From the NCBI GenBank assembly GCA_037013495.1, contig CM072812.1:40173001-40237000 (forward strand): 64,000 nucleotides of DNA. Reading direction: 5' to 3'. The first letter of the stretch is position 1. Each line of letters opens with the position of its first letter. Made by a program: the position numbers and the translations under genes. Source of the DNA: Hippophae tibetana (lineage: Eukaryota; Streptophyta; Magnoliopsida; Rosales; Elaeagnaceae). Below, in pieces: positions 45,714 to 56,871 of the stretch. The notes beneath the pieces were generated by a model, which ran no database searches, had not been told where the DNA came from, and worked only from the letters and a program-made list of their open reading frames with translations.

Positions 45714-46540
45714 CCCTACTCTTGTACCCTAACCTTTATAAGGTGTTTGCGGTCCATTATGACAATTTCGATGTAGGCATAGGTGGATTCTTAAGTCAAT
45801 AGGGACATCATGTGACTTACTTTAACGAGAAACTGAATGAAGCCAAGAATAAATACTCTACTAATGATAGATAATTCTATATTATAGTACATACTCTTAA
45901 GTATTGGAAGCATTATCTATTGTAAAAAAGCATTTGTACTATAGTCTGACCACCAAACTTTGAGGCACATCAATTGTTAGAAAAAAGTTAAGTAAGAAGT
46001 ATATAAAATGGGTTGAGTACTTACATGACTACACTTTGTCTTCCAACACAAATCTAGTGAGACAACAAGGTTGTTGACATTCTAAGTCATGTTATTTATA
46101 TGTTGTATACATTGAACAACTAGATTCTTAGATTTGATTGGATAAAATATGAATACCTATCTTGCCTTAACTTTCACATCATATACTCAAGCTTAGTTTT
46201 TGGAAAATAGAGGGATCAAGTTGAATTTTTCATTTATGATATGTATCTCTTTAGAGGTGCTTGTTTGTCCATCCCATGTATTTCCTTTAGAGTTTTTTCG
46301 ATTGGGATTTATATGCTTGAGGGTTAGCTAGTCATTTTGGTAGGGAGAAGACTTTTTCTTAAGTAATAGATAGATTTTATTTGTCCTCCCTTAGAAAGGA
46401 CATAGTTAGAATTGCCTTCCAATGTCACACATGCCACTTGACCAAAGCTAAAAAAAATGAAACATGAGGTTATACACTCTTTTACCTATTTCTCATACCC
46501 CAAGCAAGATTTGAGCATGGATTTTGTGTTAGGATTACCT
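45714..46540 (+). pseudogene. Gypsy RNase H and integrase zinc-binding region
   Basis: GGFLSQ (45781) and HHVTYFNEKLN (45800-45840), YSTNDR (45860) and ALKYWKHYL (45890-45925), then FVLYSDHQTL (45930-45960) correspond to G.VLSQ..HPVA..SEKL, Y.TYD.E..A....L..WRHYL and .F.I..DH..L of gypsy RNase H. GHFG (46330) and CHTCHLTKAK near 46420-46450 mark the integrase zinc finger. Every 10-20 codons a stop or shift occurs. Confidence 0.75.
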
Positions 46541-47030
46541 ATATGGCTTTGATTATTTCTTTGTTGTGATTGATTCCAAAATAGCTCACTTTATTCCTTA
46601 CTTTAAGACTTATGATGTCTTATATGTGGTTAGGATATTCTTTAAGGACTTGGTTCATCTTCAATATTGGTTACCAATTATTATAGTGTTTGATAGGAAT
46701 GTTAAGTATGTTACTATTTTTGAAAAACCCTATGAAAACTATTTGGTATGTCACTGAAATACTCATCTACCTCTCACCTACAAACTGATGATCAAACTTA
46801 TGGTTAATAGAAGTTTGGGTGACTTGTGTCGTTTTTTGGCAGGAGAGAAACCTAGGAATTTAGACCTAGTGTTATCAACTATCGAATTTGCTTATAACAA
46901 TTCAACCAATCACTCTACTAGTCATAGTCCTTTTGAGGTTCCATGCTCTCAAACATCACTAACCCCATTGACCTCACTCCATTACACCTGGTGCTCGTCG
47001 TTTTGAATTTTTCTAAAACCTTAGAAACTT
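46541..47030 (+). pseudogene. Gypsy integrase core
   Basis: FVVIDSKIAHFIPYFKTYDV (46559-46620), FFKDLVHL and VFDRNVKYVTIFEKP (46640-46730) match D.FSKMAHFIPC.KT.DA, LFF.E...LHG.P..IVSDRD..F.S.FW. ETCH-type sequence is frameshifted; MVNRSLGDLCRFLAGEKPRN (46799) and LSTIEFAYNNSTNHSTSHSP with FEV follow. The first Asp is present and the second Asp lies in FDR. Non-functional. Confidence 0.9.
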
Positions 47031-47593
47031 CATGTTGAGATACATCAAATGTTTTTTATAAATTTGAATATGAACTTATCATAAATGTGCATCATAGGAA
47101 TTGTGAATTTACAGTCGGTGATTATGTCATGGTATGAATTTCTCTCGAGAGACTCTCTAAGACCTCATCAAAAATGTTGCATCATCTTTTCTCCATTCCT
47201 TATTGCATTTTCTTACAATGTCTTGGATCTAATGCATATTTTCTTTATTTACATACTAATTTAACTATTAACTCGATCTCTAATGTGAAAGATTTGTTTT
47301 CTTATTAAGGCACATTCGAGTCTTTTGATGTATTTGCAGGTTCAACCTTAGTCCTTAGCCCATACCTCCCACCAAACACATATGGAGCTTCAAATGAGAT
47401 AGATTTTGTTTTGAAAGACTAATTTTTTATTTATACTAATGATGTATTTCAAATATTTATGATTCGTCTTAATAATCATCTTAAGATGTATAACTCTTAG
47501 GTTATTAAAGATGAGTTTTATCATATGTGTCTTTCCTTGCTAGAACATTACTTACAAACTAACTAATCAAAGTATTTTTCTCCCATTAGAGAA
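47031..47593 (+). other. Gypsy 3' region
   Basis: Degraded end of integrase (a possible GDYVMV at 47122 and ISLERLSKTS at 47145) and 3' UTR, including AGSTLVLSPYLPPNTYGASN at 47337. No polypurine tract was recognised before the 3' LTR. Confidence 0.5.
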
Positions 47594-47933
47594 TTGATGG
47601 GAATCAAGATAATACAATTTAAACGTATCTTAGAATTTTTTCAATAAATTATCATTTTTAATTTTGGATTTAGTTGATTTTATTTTAATATTAAATTTAG
47701 ATTTTATTTATGATTTCCAACTTCAAATAATAACTTTTAACTAGATATCAAAATCTATCTTATTATCAAAATAATCTTATAATTATGACTCAAAATTGTA
47801 TGATTAAACTCACTATGTTTCATACAAACAATTTATCTCTGAGTTTTTTTTTTTTCCTAATTCTCACCTTTTCCTCCTAAATTCACAATTTTTTGATCCC
47901 TAATTTTCAAAGTTTTTAAATCTCTAATTTTCA
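47594..47933 (+). repeat. 3' LTR of the gypsy element
   Basis: Starts TGATGGGAATCAAGATAATA and aligns with 40150-40449; ends at about TCA 47933. It is about 40 bases longer because of a CT-rich insertion near 47841-47880. The substitutions between the two LTRs are numerous, so the element is old. Confidence 0.8.
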
Positions 47934-49079
47934 ATTATTAATTTTATAATTTTTTTATCGATTAATATGAACTATAAAATTAATATAGATATATTTATTT
48001 TAAAAATAATACATTTTAATAATTTAAAATTTTTCTTTTTGAAAAAGTATTATAAAATGATAAATAAATTTTATTTAGTCTTTCAATCTTAACATGCACG
48101 TTAAGTAATCATTCATAAGAATGAGAAATTATTGAATATTTTTTTAGTAAGGGAAGATATAATAATTTAAGTTAATAAAATTTAAAATTAATATAAATTT
48201 ATTTTTAAAAATAAATACTCAATATTAACGAAGATTATATTATAAAAGTAATAAAATAACAACTAGACTCTAATCATGTTGTACCTTTGCCTAGGGAGTA
48301 AATTAATTATGAGAGGTTCCTATGGAAAATAACAATATTAATTAGATATGAGTTGTTAAAAAACGAATCTTTTAACTTGTCGTGGGCACAATAGAGTGTA
48401 TCATAAATCACATGCAATGATGCTAATGGTCTAATCATTTCATATGAAAAAGTTGCTTTAATTGCCGGGCAATTGCTTAGGTCTATCTAAAGCGTGAGTT
48501 ACAAAAATATATCCACTAAAATGGAGGAAATTGAATGGGATCTTCTGTTTACTTTTTCTTTTTTCTTATCCTTTTATATTAATTTTAGATACATATAAAA
48601 ATACAATCAATAATTTAAATTTAATAAATATATAATAATATTAATTGACAATAATAATTATTAGTATTCTAAAAAATTTATGTTAAAGTATGATATGATG
48701 AAAAACCAATGTTAAAATTTTATATAAAGGTATAAAAAACAATCTTACAACATATAATTTATTTATTTATTACTTTAACGAAGAGTATATACACAATAAT
48801 AATTATTTTATCAAAAATATTTAATTAATTTATTACTTTAATGAAAAATATATACACAATAATAATTATTTTATAAACAATATGTATTGCACTTTGTAAC
48901 AATGACATACAATATAATTATGAATCATATTTTATTTAACAAATATATCAAATATAATAAGATGAAACATATGAAATTAACATGTAATTTCACACGAGTG
49001 ATTACAAATATAATAGAACATACATATAATTACTAACTTTATAAATTATTACCTTTAATGTAATAAAAAATAATTAATA
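47934..49079. other. AT-rich DNA without recognised genes
   Basis: Contains a 63-bp direct duplication at 48766-48891 (listed separately). Nothing coding. Confidence 0.5.
48766..48891. repeat. 63-bp tandem duplication
   Basis: TTTATTACTTTAACGAAGAG at 48766 recurs as TTTATTACTTTAATGAAAAA at 48829; both continue TATATACACAATAATAATTA. Confidence 0.85.
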
Positions 49080-50150
49080 TAAGGATTATAAGTGTTGGTT
49101 ATTTTCGTAGACAAAATATTTATATATAAACTTGTTTTTAAGCTCGCTATTAAGTCTATCCAACAAAGTAGAAAAAAACACATAGGATTGCACTCACACG
49201 TTTAATATTGCATATTCATAAATATGAAATTATTGTTGCTGCTAAAATATATGTTAAAATTATTAGATAAGATATAGCTTAAATTATAGGCTAAATCTTA
49301 GCCTAAAATATGCTTTAAAAAAACTCTTATTTAAATAGGAGTTTTTTTATTAATGAGTCTACTTTAAAAGAAGTCTTCTTTAAATAGGAGTCTTCTTGAT
49401 TAACGGGTATTACACATCCTATTTGTAATAGAAAAGATATTTATCAATTACATAAATACATTGCTCATTATTTTAATAAATCACATAAGAGCATTATTCT
49501 CTTCTTCTTAATCCCTTTTTCTTGTTCTGCAAATATAATATCAAATTATTTGGTTGATTAATAAAACTAATTAGTTTGTGATATTTTGATCATATGTTCT
49601 TATAACTTCTTCTTTATTTGTGTTCTTGAATTTTTAGATCAAATAAATGTGTGTCATATCAGAATTATTTGGTTTGATTATTAATTTCAAATGAGCTATT
49701 TTTAATGAACTTGTGTTTAATCTTTTTACTCTAAAATTTTCTAGTTGATTTAATTTAAGTGATATATTTTGAATCACTTAGTTAGAATTGTTAATTATTA
49801 AATTCATTCTAGAACACACACGAACACTTGTGTTTTTGTGCTAATCCTTTTGCGATTGATTCGTGAACGTACTTAATTGGTAGTAAGCTTATTGGAATGT
49901 TGGTCTAGATACCGCCCACACTAATATTAGAAACTGTGAAAGTAGAGCATGGGCTCATAAGTAATGTACATTGGGCAGTTTTCTAGAGAGGATAACATAA
50001 GATCGAGTTTGTACTTGAATATTTATTTTTTATAGTTGAAAGTTAGGTAATTTGGTGGATCAGTGGTTTTCCTCTCAAATCATGGTTGTGACCTAGGTTG
50101 TTTTCACCTAAAAATATAGTGTATTATTCTTTCATTTTCGCACTTTATTT
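49080..50150 (+). repeat. LTR-like repeat, copy 2
   Basis: Collinear with 38330-39500 (see that entry). The ending GGTGGATCAGTGG and TGTGACCTAGGTTGTTTTCACC (50060-50110) fits a copia LTR end. The hairpin at 49319-49345 lies inside. No protein remnant is attached. Confidence 0.5.
49319..49345. repeat. Palindrome AAACTCTTATTTAAATAGGAGTTT
   Basis: A near-perfect palindrome centred on TTTAAA. Its right half recurs at 49370-49388 (CTTTAAATAGGAGTCTTC), giving a small repeat cluster. Confidence 0.7.
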
Positions 50151-51418
50151 TTATATGTGATTTCATGCTTGGTCGCTTTATCTAGTTTATTAAATTATAT
50201 ATTGATAAAAAACCAAAAATAGCTTATTCACCCCTCTAAGTTAATTATGTCCATATTTTATAAACTTTCAATTGCATTATACAAAATAACTATTCATAAA
50301 AAAATTTATTATATGACCATTTTGATATTTATTGATGTAAAAAATTAATAAAAAATATAAAATATGTGTTTATTATATAGACAGTTTGATGTCTATTGGT
50401 ATAAAAAATGTATTTATTATATAGACATTTTGATATTTATTACTATAAAAATATAAAAAATGTATTTATTATATATATACTTTGATATTTATTAGTGTAA
50501 AAAACTAACTATATATACTTGGAATATAAAAAGATTGAGGAATAAAATCATGTTCCTTATTATTCATTTTTTCGTTTCAATTATTATATCTAATTGAGTA
50601 TGTATTGTTTATTATCTTTAGTGTATTGTATAGTATTCATCGATTATATTTTTTTTCACCAATCATATTTTTTCCTCTATCTATTGTATTTGATTTTTTT
50701 AAAAAACTTATATTAATTTTAAATTTTATTAACCTACAATAACGCATCATAATAATTTCTCATAATTGAGTAAATACCTTAGTCATTTGGATTGTCATAA
50801 AAAAAATATCCTATATAGGCTTAATAAGCGGCATTTGTTTTATGCTTAACTACTGTTTTTATAACAAATGAGGTAAACAACTATCTTTAACAAATAATAG
50901 TGTTCTTTGAATTAACTTAATCTATGGTGTTTATTTTGTCCTTTATCATGAATTTATATTTTCCTTAATTTTAAGAATCAATTATTAATTTTAAATTTTT
51001 AAATATATTAATATCTATAATATTAAATAAAATAATCATATTATTTGTCAAATCTATTTATCATTTACCCATTAATTATCTTATCAATTAGTGCAACAGC
51101 TGCACACTTTAACAAGTATGAGTGAAAAATTAATAAAATTTGATTATAGATAAATTAATATAAAAAGAATCATATTTAAATAACTGATATTATACTTTAC
51201 ATTATTTATTATTTTTCAAAAGTTAGAATTAAAAGGAAAATGATTTTTTCTATATGCAAACAAACATACTAAATTGAGTCAAATAAAATAAAAGCATTAC
51301 GTTATCATATTAGCATCAAATATTAATATTATCGATGAATATAATAATTTTTAAAATATTTTGACACAAAGTTTCATGATTTCATTGAACAAGGGTAAAA
51401 AGAGACTATAAGATTGTG
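50151..51418. other. AT-rich DNA without recognised genes
   Basis: Holds a short tandem array at 50305-50510. Otherwise no coding or TE similarity was recognised. Confidence 0.5.
50305..50510. repeat. Degenerate tandem repeat, four units of 44-64 bp
   Basis: Units start with TTTATTATAT at 50305, 50369, 50413 and 50465, each followed by ..AC.(A/G)TTTGATATTTATT and a TAAAAAA.TA tail of variable length. Confidence 0.85.
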
Positions 51419-52221
51419 CACTACTATAAAACGGAGTATTAAAGTCGGTTAAAAACCAACTTTAAATGAAATGACTTAAAATTAAAAATCGATTCACCAT
51501 TTTATTTTATTTTTTTTTTACAAAATTTACTCATTTTCTATTATACCTAAATTAAAACATGTATTCGATCACTAAATAATAGCATAAATAAAATAAAATC
51601 AGTTTCACAAATAATTTAAATAATACAAATAATTGAAAAATAAAATATTAATTAATAGTACAAAAATTACCATGATGTTGTTCTATGTTATTCAAGATTA
51701 TCATATTCTTCTCCTAATGTTATAATATAAACTTACATATACAATACAAATATCTATACACATAAATAATAACACATAATAACAGAAATACAAAACTTAA
51801 TATATATAAATAATAACAGAAAAAATATGAATAATAAGTGCGTAGGATCAATAGAAATATTTACAATAGTAAATGAAGTGACAAAATGAAGGAAATGAAG
51901 AAAAAAATCGTGTTTTGTAAGTGAGAAATGAGTATAATATGTTGAGTATTTTGCTCAAAAAAATAGGTGATCTAAACGATTAGTTAGAGAGGAAGAAAAC
52001 CCACTAACCGACGCTGGAATTGGTGGTCGTAGGTGGCCGAAAAATGAGAAAGAATGGAGAATAAGTGGAAGAGTTTTGGGTTTTTGAGAGTTATACAACG
52101 CTTGGAATAGTTTCTGTTTGGGGAAGAAAGAAGAGAAAAGAATTTATCCACGTGTGTAGCATCGGTTGACGTGTCGAACCGACACTACACGTGGACATAA
52201 CGTCAGTTTCAGGTGTCAACC
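51419..52221 (-). mobile_element. CACTA-C: internally deleted derivative of the CACTA-A family
   Basis: The left end CACTACTATAAAACGGAG is a CACTA 3' terminus (orientation as in CACTA-A). 51520-51720 matches A at 5720-6260 (TTACTCATTTTCTA, CATGATGTTGTTCTATGTTATTCAA). It then jumps to the leader region of A (51735-52080 against 12540-12890), skipping all coding DNA. 52148-52215 carries the subterminal palindromes (GTAGCATCGGTTGACGTGTC). The right terminus is missing; sequence passes directly into a copia LTR. It is a non-autonomous dSpm-like form that may once have been mobilised by the A/B transposase. Confidence 0.85.
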
Positions 52222-52298
52222 TCCATCTTCACACCCCTCATTATTCTCAATTTCACTTTAGTTGTGTGTTAGCTTCGACCTGGTAATTTTTCCTAACA
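52222..52298 (+). repeat. Last 77 bases of a copia 5' LTR
   Basis: TCATTATTCTCAATTTCACTTTAG and GTGTTAGCTTCGACCTGGTAATTTTTCCTAACA (in part) match the end of the 3' LTR at 60660-60733. About 600 bases of LTR are lost, replaced by CACTA-C. Confidence 0.88.
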
Positions 52299-52299
52299 G

Positions 52300-52311
52300 T
52301 GGTATGAGAGC
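52300..52311 (+). promoter_or_regulatory. Copia primer-binding site (initiator tRNA-Met type)
   Basis: TGGTATGAGAGC differs from the common plant copia primer site TGGTATCAGAGC by one base, and begins one base after the LTR end. Confidence 0.85.
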
Positions 52312-52329
52312 AATTGGTTGAGGGGTGTG

Positions 52330-54300
52330 TGTTGTCTCTTTTGAAGAACATAAAATCGTGCAAATATACACGATCATAAGTAATAATATGATAAGTAAAA
52401 TATCGTTCCCACAGAGATTTGTTACTAGCTTTCGTTAATTACTAAAATTATTTAAACTTGATTTTATCCAAACAATCAATAATTTGATGCAGTTTGACTT
52501 AACTAATTTTTTAACAGTTTGTAGGAAAATTCTAGGATTGCAGTTTCACTAAATTAATCCACTTGAACATTTTATTTTCCCTTGATTTATGTTCTCATAT
52601 TTTAAGTTGTTAACCAAGAACTTCTAATTTATTCATATATCTCTTCCGAGCTCCATACAGACACATCTCGCTAAAATAATTAACTATATTCCTATGAGAA
52701 TTAAATTCAACCAGATTTATTAAGTTCTAGGTTCTCAAGAAGTTACACATACAATAAGAGTATATTCCTATCCCTTATATATATGTTATTTTATCACGAG
52801 CAACACACAAAAATTCCTTTTCCAAGTTTATTTAAGTGTCACAGATCAATTAATTAATCTTTCGATAATTAAAAGCATTAAACACAGATAAAATAAACAA
52901 ATTAAAACAGTTACATAAATCATTCAAAAATAATTAATTCAAGTTTCATAATTTAAGCTACACTACAACCCTAGAACAAATAAATTAGTTCATAGTAGAA
53001 ATTAAAATTACAACACAACAATAATAAATCATTTAAGAGAAATAAAAATTAAAAGAAAATATATTAGGAGAAACTATTTCACGATTCCTCAATGAAAAAT
53101 AAATTCCTTCCCTTTCTTTCTTCTTTGTTGTCTTCTTTCTCTATATTTTTCCTAAGAAAATACAACACAAAAACTGTTAATTAACGTTCTGTGTGTTGTA
53201 TAAAACAAGCAGAGAGGAAAACCAAAGAAAACTTGAAGAGAGAAAAAATGTAAAACTGGAAGCTATAAAAAAAAACCCAAAACTAAAAACTCCCATTTTT
53301 TTCTCGCGTACAAAATATATCGCCCCTCTCCAACTATTATTCTTTTATCAAAATACATGTATTAGGGGACAAAAATACATGAGGAGAATTAAAATAAACA
53401 ACACACGTAAAAACCGTTCTGCACTTTTCTGATTTTTTTTCCTTTTACGCATGCCACGTGTCATCATTTTATTGGCTACGAGATATAAAGAGACATATGG
53501 CAGCCTTGCATTCGGTGGGAAGAACGGGCGCGTGGAGAACAACTGGACCACATCACACAAGATTTCATCACGCTGGAAGTGCTCAACAGCTGGCTTCGAC
53601 ACGTGGCGACGTGTTAACAGCTAGTAAGTGGGCGCCGTTTCTGCGTTTTTATTTTACCAAATACAAGCCACGTGTCGTCATGTGATTGCCTGGAAGATTG
53701 AGGAGACACGAGGTTGCTTCTTATTCGGTGAAACGCGAGGGTGCACGCTGCTTCGATGAACCGCGTCGCACGGGAGTATAAGCAAGCTGCTTGGTGCACG
53801 ACAGCTTGCTTCCACACGTTTTAAATCTAGGTGGTAGGTGGGTCCCACTCGTGTCGGTTGTGTGCTTTAGGAATACGGTGTGTAGTTGCTTTTGTCGCGT
53901 CTGGATTGCACGCGCCAAATCTTGACCGTTGATTGGATGATCGAACGGTGTGTGTTGGGCGTTGTGAATGTCACGAGTGGCTCTTCTCCTGCACAAAAAT
54001 TCAAATTTTATTAATTGCATTTTGACCCATAAATTTAATTCAAATTAATTACTAATCTTTTGATATTTGCAATTTCACCCATTTTTAATTTTAAATTAAA
54101 TTGTAAGCTTGTTATAATTGCAATTAAGTCCCTTTTTTATTAAAATTTATTAATTTACTTGAAATTATATTTATTAAAAACTAATACTAAATATTAATTT
54201 AATTAATTAAAAATTAACTAAAAATTAACTAAAAATGTAAAAAACTAGCAATTATAATTAATAAAATAGATGCAAATCAATGTATAAAATACAGTTATCA
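52330..54300 (-). mobile_element. LTR2 copy 2: solo LTR, 1971 bp
   Basis: TGTTGTCTCTTTTG opens, AAAATACAGTTATCA closes, and GTGTG flanks both sides (52325-52329, 54301-54305). Collinear with copy 1: ATACACG.TCATAAGTAATA, ATCGTTCCCAC.GAGATTTGTTACT, CGAGCTCC.TACA.ACAC. The GC-rich U3 with CACGTG (53455, 53600, 53669) is at 53440-54000. The five open frames at 53193-54020 fall inside leader and U3 and have no family, so they are not genes. It sits between primer site and gag start of the copia element. Confidence 0.95.
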
Positions 54301-54326
54301 GTGTGAAGCAGATCATTGTGAACGAG

Positions 54327-54917
54327 ATGTCTACTACGACAAAGTTCGATGTTGAGAAGTTCAACGGGAGTAATTTCTCGTTGTGGAAAATGAAAATTAA
54401 GGCAATTTTAAGGGAAGGAAATTGTTTGGCAGCAATTGGAGAAAGGCCCACAGAGATCACTAATGACTACAAGTGGAACGAGATAGATGGCAATGCAATT
54501 GCCGATTTGCACTTGCACTAGCCGATAGAGTGTTATCTAGTGTGGCAGAAAAGAAAACTACAAAAGGAGATTTGGGATACTCTAACAAGATTGTACGAGG
54601 TGAAGTCACTACACAATAAAAGCTTCTTAAAGAGGATATTGTACACTCTTCGAATGTCGGAATCTACATCGGTGACCAACCACATCAACATTTTGAATAC
54701 TCTATTTTTGAAACTTACATCAATGGGTTACATAATAGAGACATCTAAACATGCAGAGCTTCTATTACAAAGTCTACTTGACTTGTATGATCAACTCATC
54801 ATCAACCTGATGAACAACATCCTCACGGACTATCTAGTCTTCGATGAAATTACTTCCATTGTTTTGGAAGAAGAAACTAGGCTTAAAAACAAGGAAGATA
54901 GACATACAGGTTCATAG
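54327..54917 (+). pseudogene. Copia gag (UBN2-like)
   Basis: Start at 54327: MSTTTKFDVEKFNGSNFSLW KMKIKAILREGNC is the classic copia gag opening (FDVEKF.G..F.LWK.KM.A.L). After a stop at 54522, the frame at 54540-54917 continues KKTTKGDLGYS-like in another frame and reads TLTRLYEVKSLHNKSFLKRI, LYTLRMSESTSVTNHIN, which is the UBN2 core (W..L...YE.KS..NK..L...L..L.M.E...V..H). Gag forms the virus-like particle. Broken by stop codons at 54522 and 54918. Confidence 0.9.
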
Positions 54918-54920
54918 CAA

Positions 54921-55643
54921 GTGGAATCTTTGATGATGATGAGAGGAAGATCAATGGAACATGGCCTCAGTGGGAGTCAAAATCATGGTAGATCAAAATC
55001 AAGAAATAAGAAAAATTTCAAGTGCTACAACTGTGGCAACAAAGGGCATGTCAAGAAGGATTGTTGGTTCAAAAAGAAGAATGGAGTCCCTAAGTCATCA
55101 AATTCTCAAGGGAATGTGGAAAATGCCTCAAATGATGGTGAAGTTCTATACAGCGAGGCAACAATGATAGTTGGAGGTAGAAAGAAATTCGTTGATATCT
55201 GGTTATTAGACTCAAAAGTAACATGGCATATGACATTTCAGAGAGAATGGTTTCATAAATATGAACCAATCTTAGGAAGTTCTGTACACATGGGCGATGA
55301 TCATGCTTTGGAGATTGTTGGTATTGGTACTATCAAGATAAAGATGTTTGATGGTACAATTCGCACTATTCAGGAGGTACGACACGTGAAAGGCCAGAGG
55401 AAGAACCTATTATCTTTGGGTCAAATGGATAGTCATGGATACAAGACCCATATTGAAAATGGGCTCATGAAAATTATCAAAGGTGCACTTGTGGTTATGA
55501 AGGCAGAAAAGATTGAGACAAATCTGTTCATGCTAAAAGGAGAAACATTAGAGGAAGTTGATGTATGTGTCGTGTCAATCAACAAGGGAGAAGAGTCAAC
55601 GAAGATGTGGAATCTCAAACAAGGTCACATGTCAAATCGTTAA
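54921..55643 (+). pseudogene. Copia gag end, zinc knuckle, protease and integrase start
   Basis: CYNCGNKGHVKKDC (codons 55023-55064) is a complete CX2CX4HX4C knuckle. The protease motif reads LLDSKVTWHMT (Asp codon 55209-55211); the usual D-S-G is D-S-K, which should abolish cleavage. IVGIGTIKIKMFDGT and VRHVKGQRKNLLSLGQMD follow as in Tnt1-type proteases. MWNLKQGHMSNR at the end is the beginning of the integrase zinc finger (LWH.RLGHMS). The 240-residue frame ends at 55643. Confidence 0.93.
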
Positions 55644-56585
55644 ATCTACCTTTCTGTGAGCATTATGTTACAAGTAAGCAGCATAGATTGAAGTTTAATA
55701 GATCTAATGCCAAGAGTAAATGTATTCTAGACTTGATTCATTCTGATGTATGAGAGTCAACAGAAATGTCCCTAGGAGGAGCAAAGTATTTTTCATCTTT
55801 TATTGATGATTATTCCAGGAGATGTTGGGTGTATCCAATCAAGAAGAAGTCAAATGTATTTTCGATATTCAAAGACTTCAAAGTGCGGGTAGAACTTGAA
55901 TTTGGGAAAAAGATCAAGTGCTTGAGGACAGATAATGGAAGAGAGTACACAGACGGTGAGTTTCTTGGTTTTTGCAAGTAGGAAGGTATTAAACGATAGT
56001 TCACAGTCATATACATGCCTCAAAAAAAATGGAGTGGCAGAGTAGATGAATAGAACCCTTACAGAAAGGATGAGAGCTATGTTGAGGACTATAGGTCAAT
56101 CCAACTCTTTTTGGGCAAAAGTAGCCAAAACCACTTGTTATGTGATAAATCAGTCGCCATTAACAACAATTGATTTAAAGACATCGATGGAGATATGGAC
56201 TGGTAAGCCAACAGACTACTCTACTTTACATTCTTTTGGATGTCCTGCATATGTGATGTACAATGCCCAAGAAAGAACAAAGTTGAATCTGAAATCTAAG
56301 ATGTGCATATTCTTGGGATATGTTGATGGAATGAAGGGGTATCGCCTATGGGATCCCATTACCCGCAAGGTTATTATCAGCAGAGATGTGATCTTTGTAG
56401 AAGATCAACTACTACAAATAGATGGACACAATAGCACATCAAAAGAGGTTTCAGAGACTACAATAATACAGGTGGAAAATAATCTGGTACAAGAAACTCC
56501 AGCTTCTACTGAAGCAACACCAAAGCACGAGGTACAAGAACCAATCATCCGAGTCTTCAGAAGTTTGTCGGTCAACTTGTGAGAG
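55565..56585 (+). pseudogene. Copia integrase
   Basis: FCEHYVTSKQHRLKFNRS (55651) gives the zinc-finger end, with the second Cys changed to Tyr. LDLIHSDV (55727) carries the first catalytic Asp, a TGA follows. YFSSFIDDYSRRCWVYPIKK (55788) and CLRTDNGREYTDGEFLGFC (55919) give the second Asp. A single-base insertion in the A run near 56025 shifts the frame before GVAE.MNRTL, where the Glu is still visible (56031-56054, followed by TAG). WAKVAKTTCYVINQSPLTTI and FGCPAYVMYNAQERTKLN, KMCIFLGYVDGMKGYRLWDP complete the C-terminal part. Confidence 0.93.
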
Positions 56586-56871
56586 AAGGCCAACATCTTG
56601 GCATTCAGAGTATGTTACCGAGAGCAATGTTACATATTGTCTTTTAACGGAGGACGAAGAGCCCTTAACTTTCCAAGAAGCTACAAGTAGCTCAGATGTG
56701 TCTTTATGGATGGCAACAATGCAGGAAGAAATTGAAGCTCTACACAAGAACAAGACTTGGAAACTGGTACCATTACCACATGGGAGAAAATCCATAAGTA
56801 ATAAATAGGTCTACAAGATCAAACGAGACAACAATGATCAAGTGTAACAGTTTCGTGCAAGATTGGTGGTA
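56586..56871 (+). pseudogene. Copia linker and RT N-terminus (before LTR2)
   Basis: CLLTEDEEPLTFQEATSSSD and VSLWMATMQEEIEALHKNKT, WKLVPLPHGRKSISNK (56636-56800) are the canonical start of copia RT. VYKIKRDNN and FRARLVV (56808-56870) lead to the insertion point of LTR2 copy 3. The next codons, KGFAQKEG, are at 58643. Confidence 0.92.

Larger units (their letters stand above)
40150..47933 (+). mobile_element. Ty3/gypsy retrotransposon with two later insertions
   Basis: Two matching LTRs enclose gag, protease, RT, RNase H and integrase in gypsy order, all broken. LTR1 copy 4 (41498-43338) and a hAT-type MITE (45158-45705) are inserted in it; without them it is about 5.4 kb. The flanks AATAT and ATTAT do not match as a target duplication, so borders may be off by a few bases or have mutated. 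Confidence 0.88.

Noticed and set aside
53193-54020. Cluster of overlapping open frames on both strands
   Set aside because: They lie in the leader and GC-rich U3 of LTR2 copy 2; the same DNA in copies 1 and 3 does not keep the frames, and no protein family is visible.
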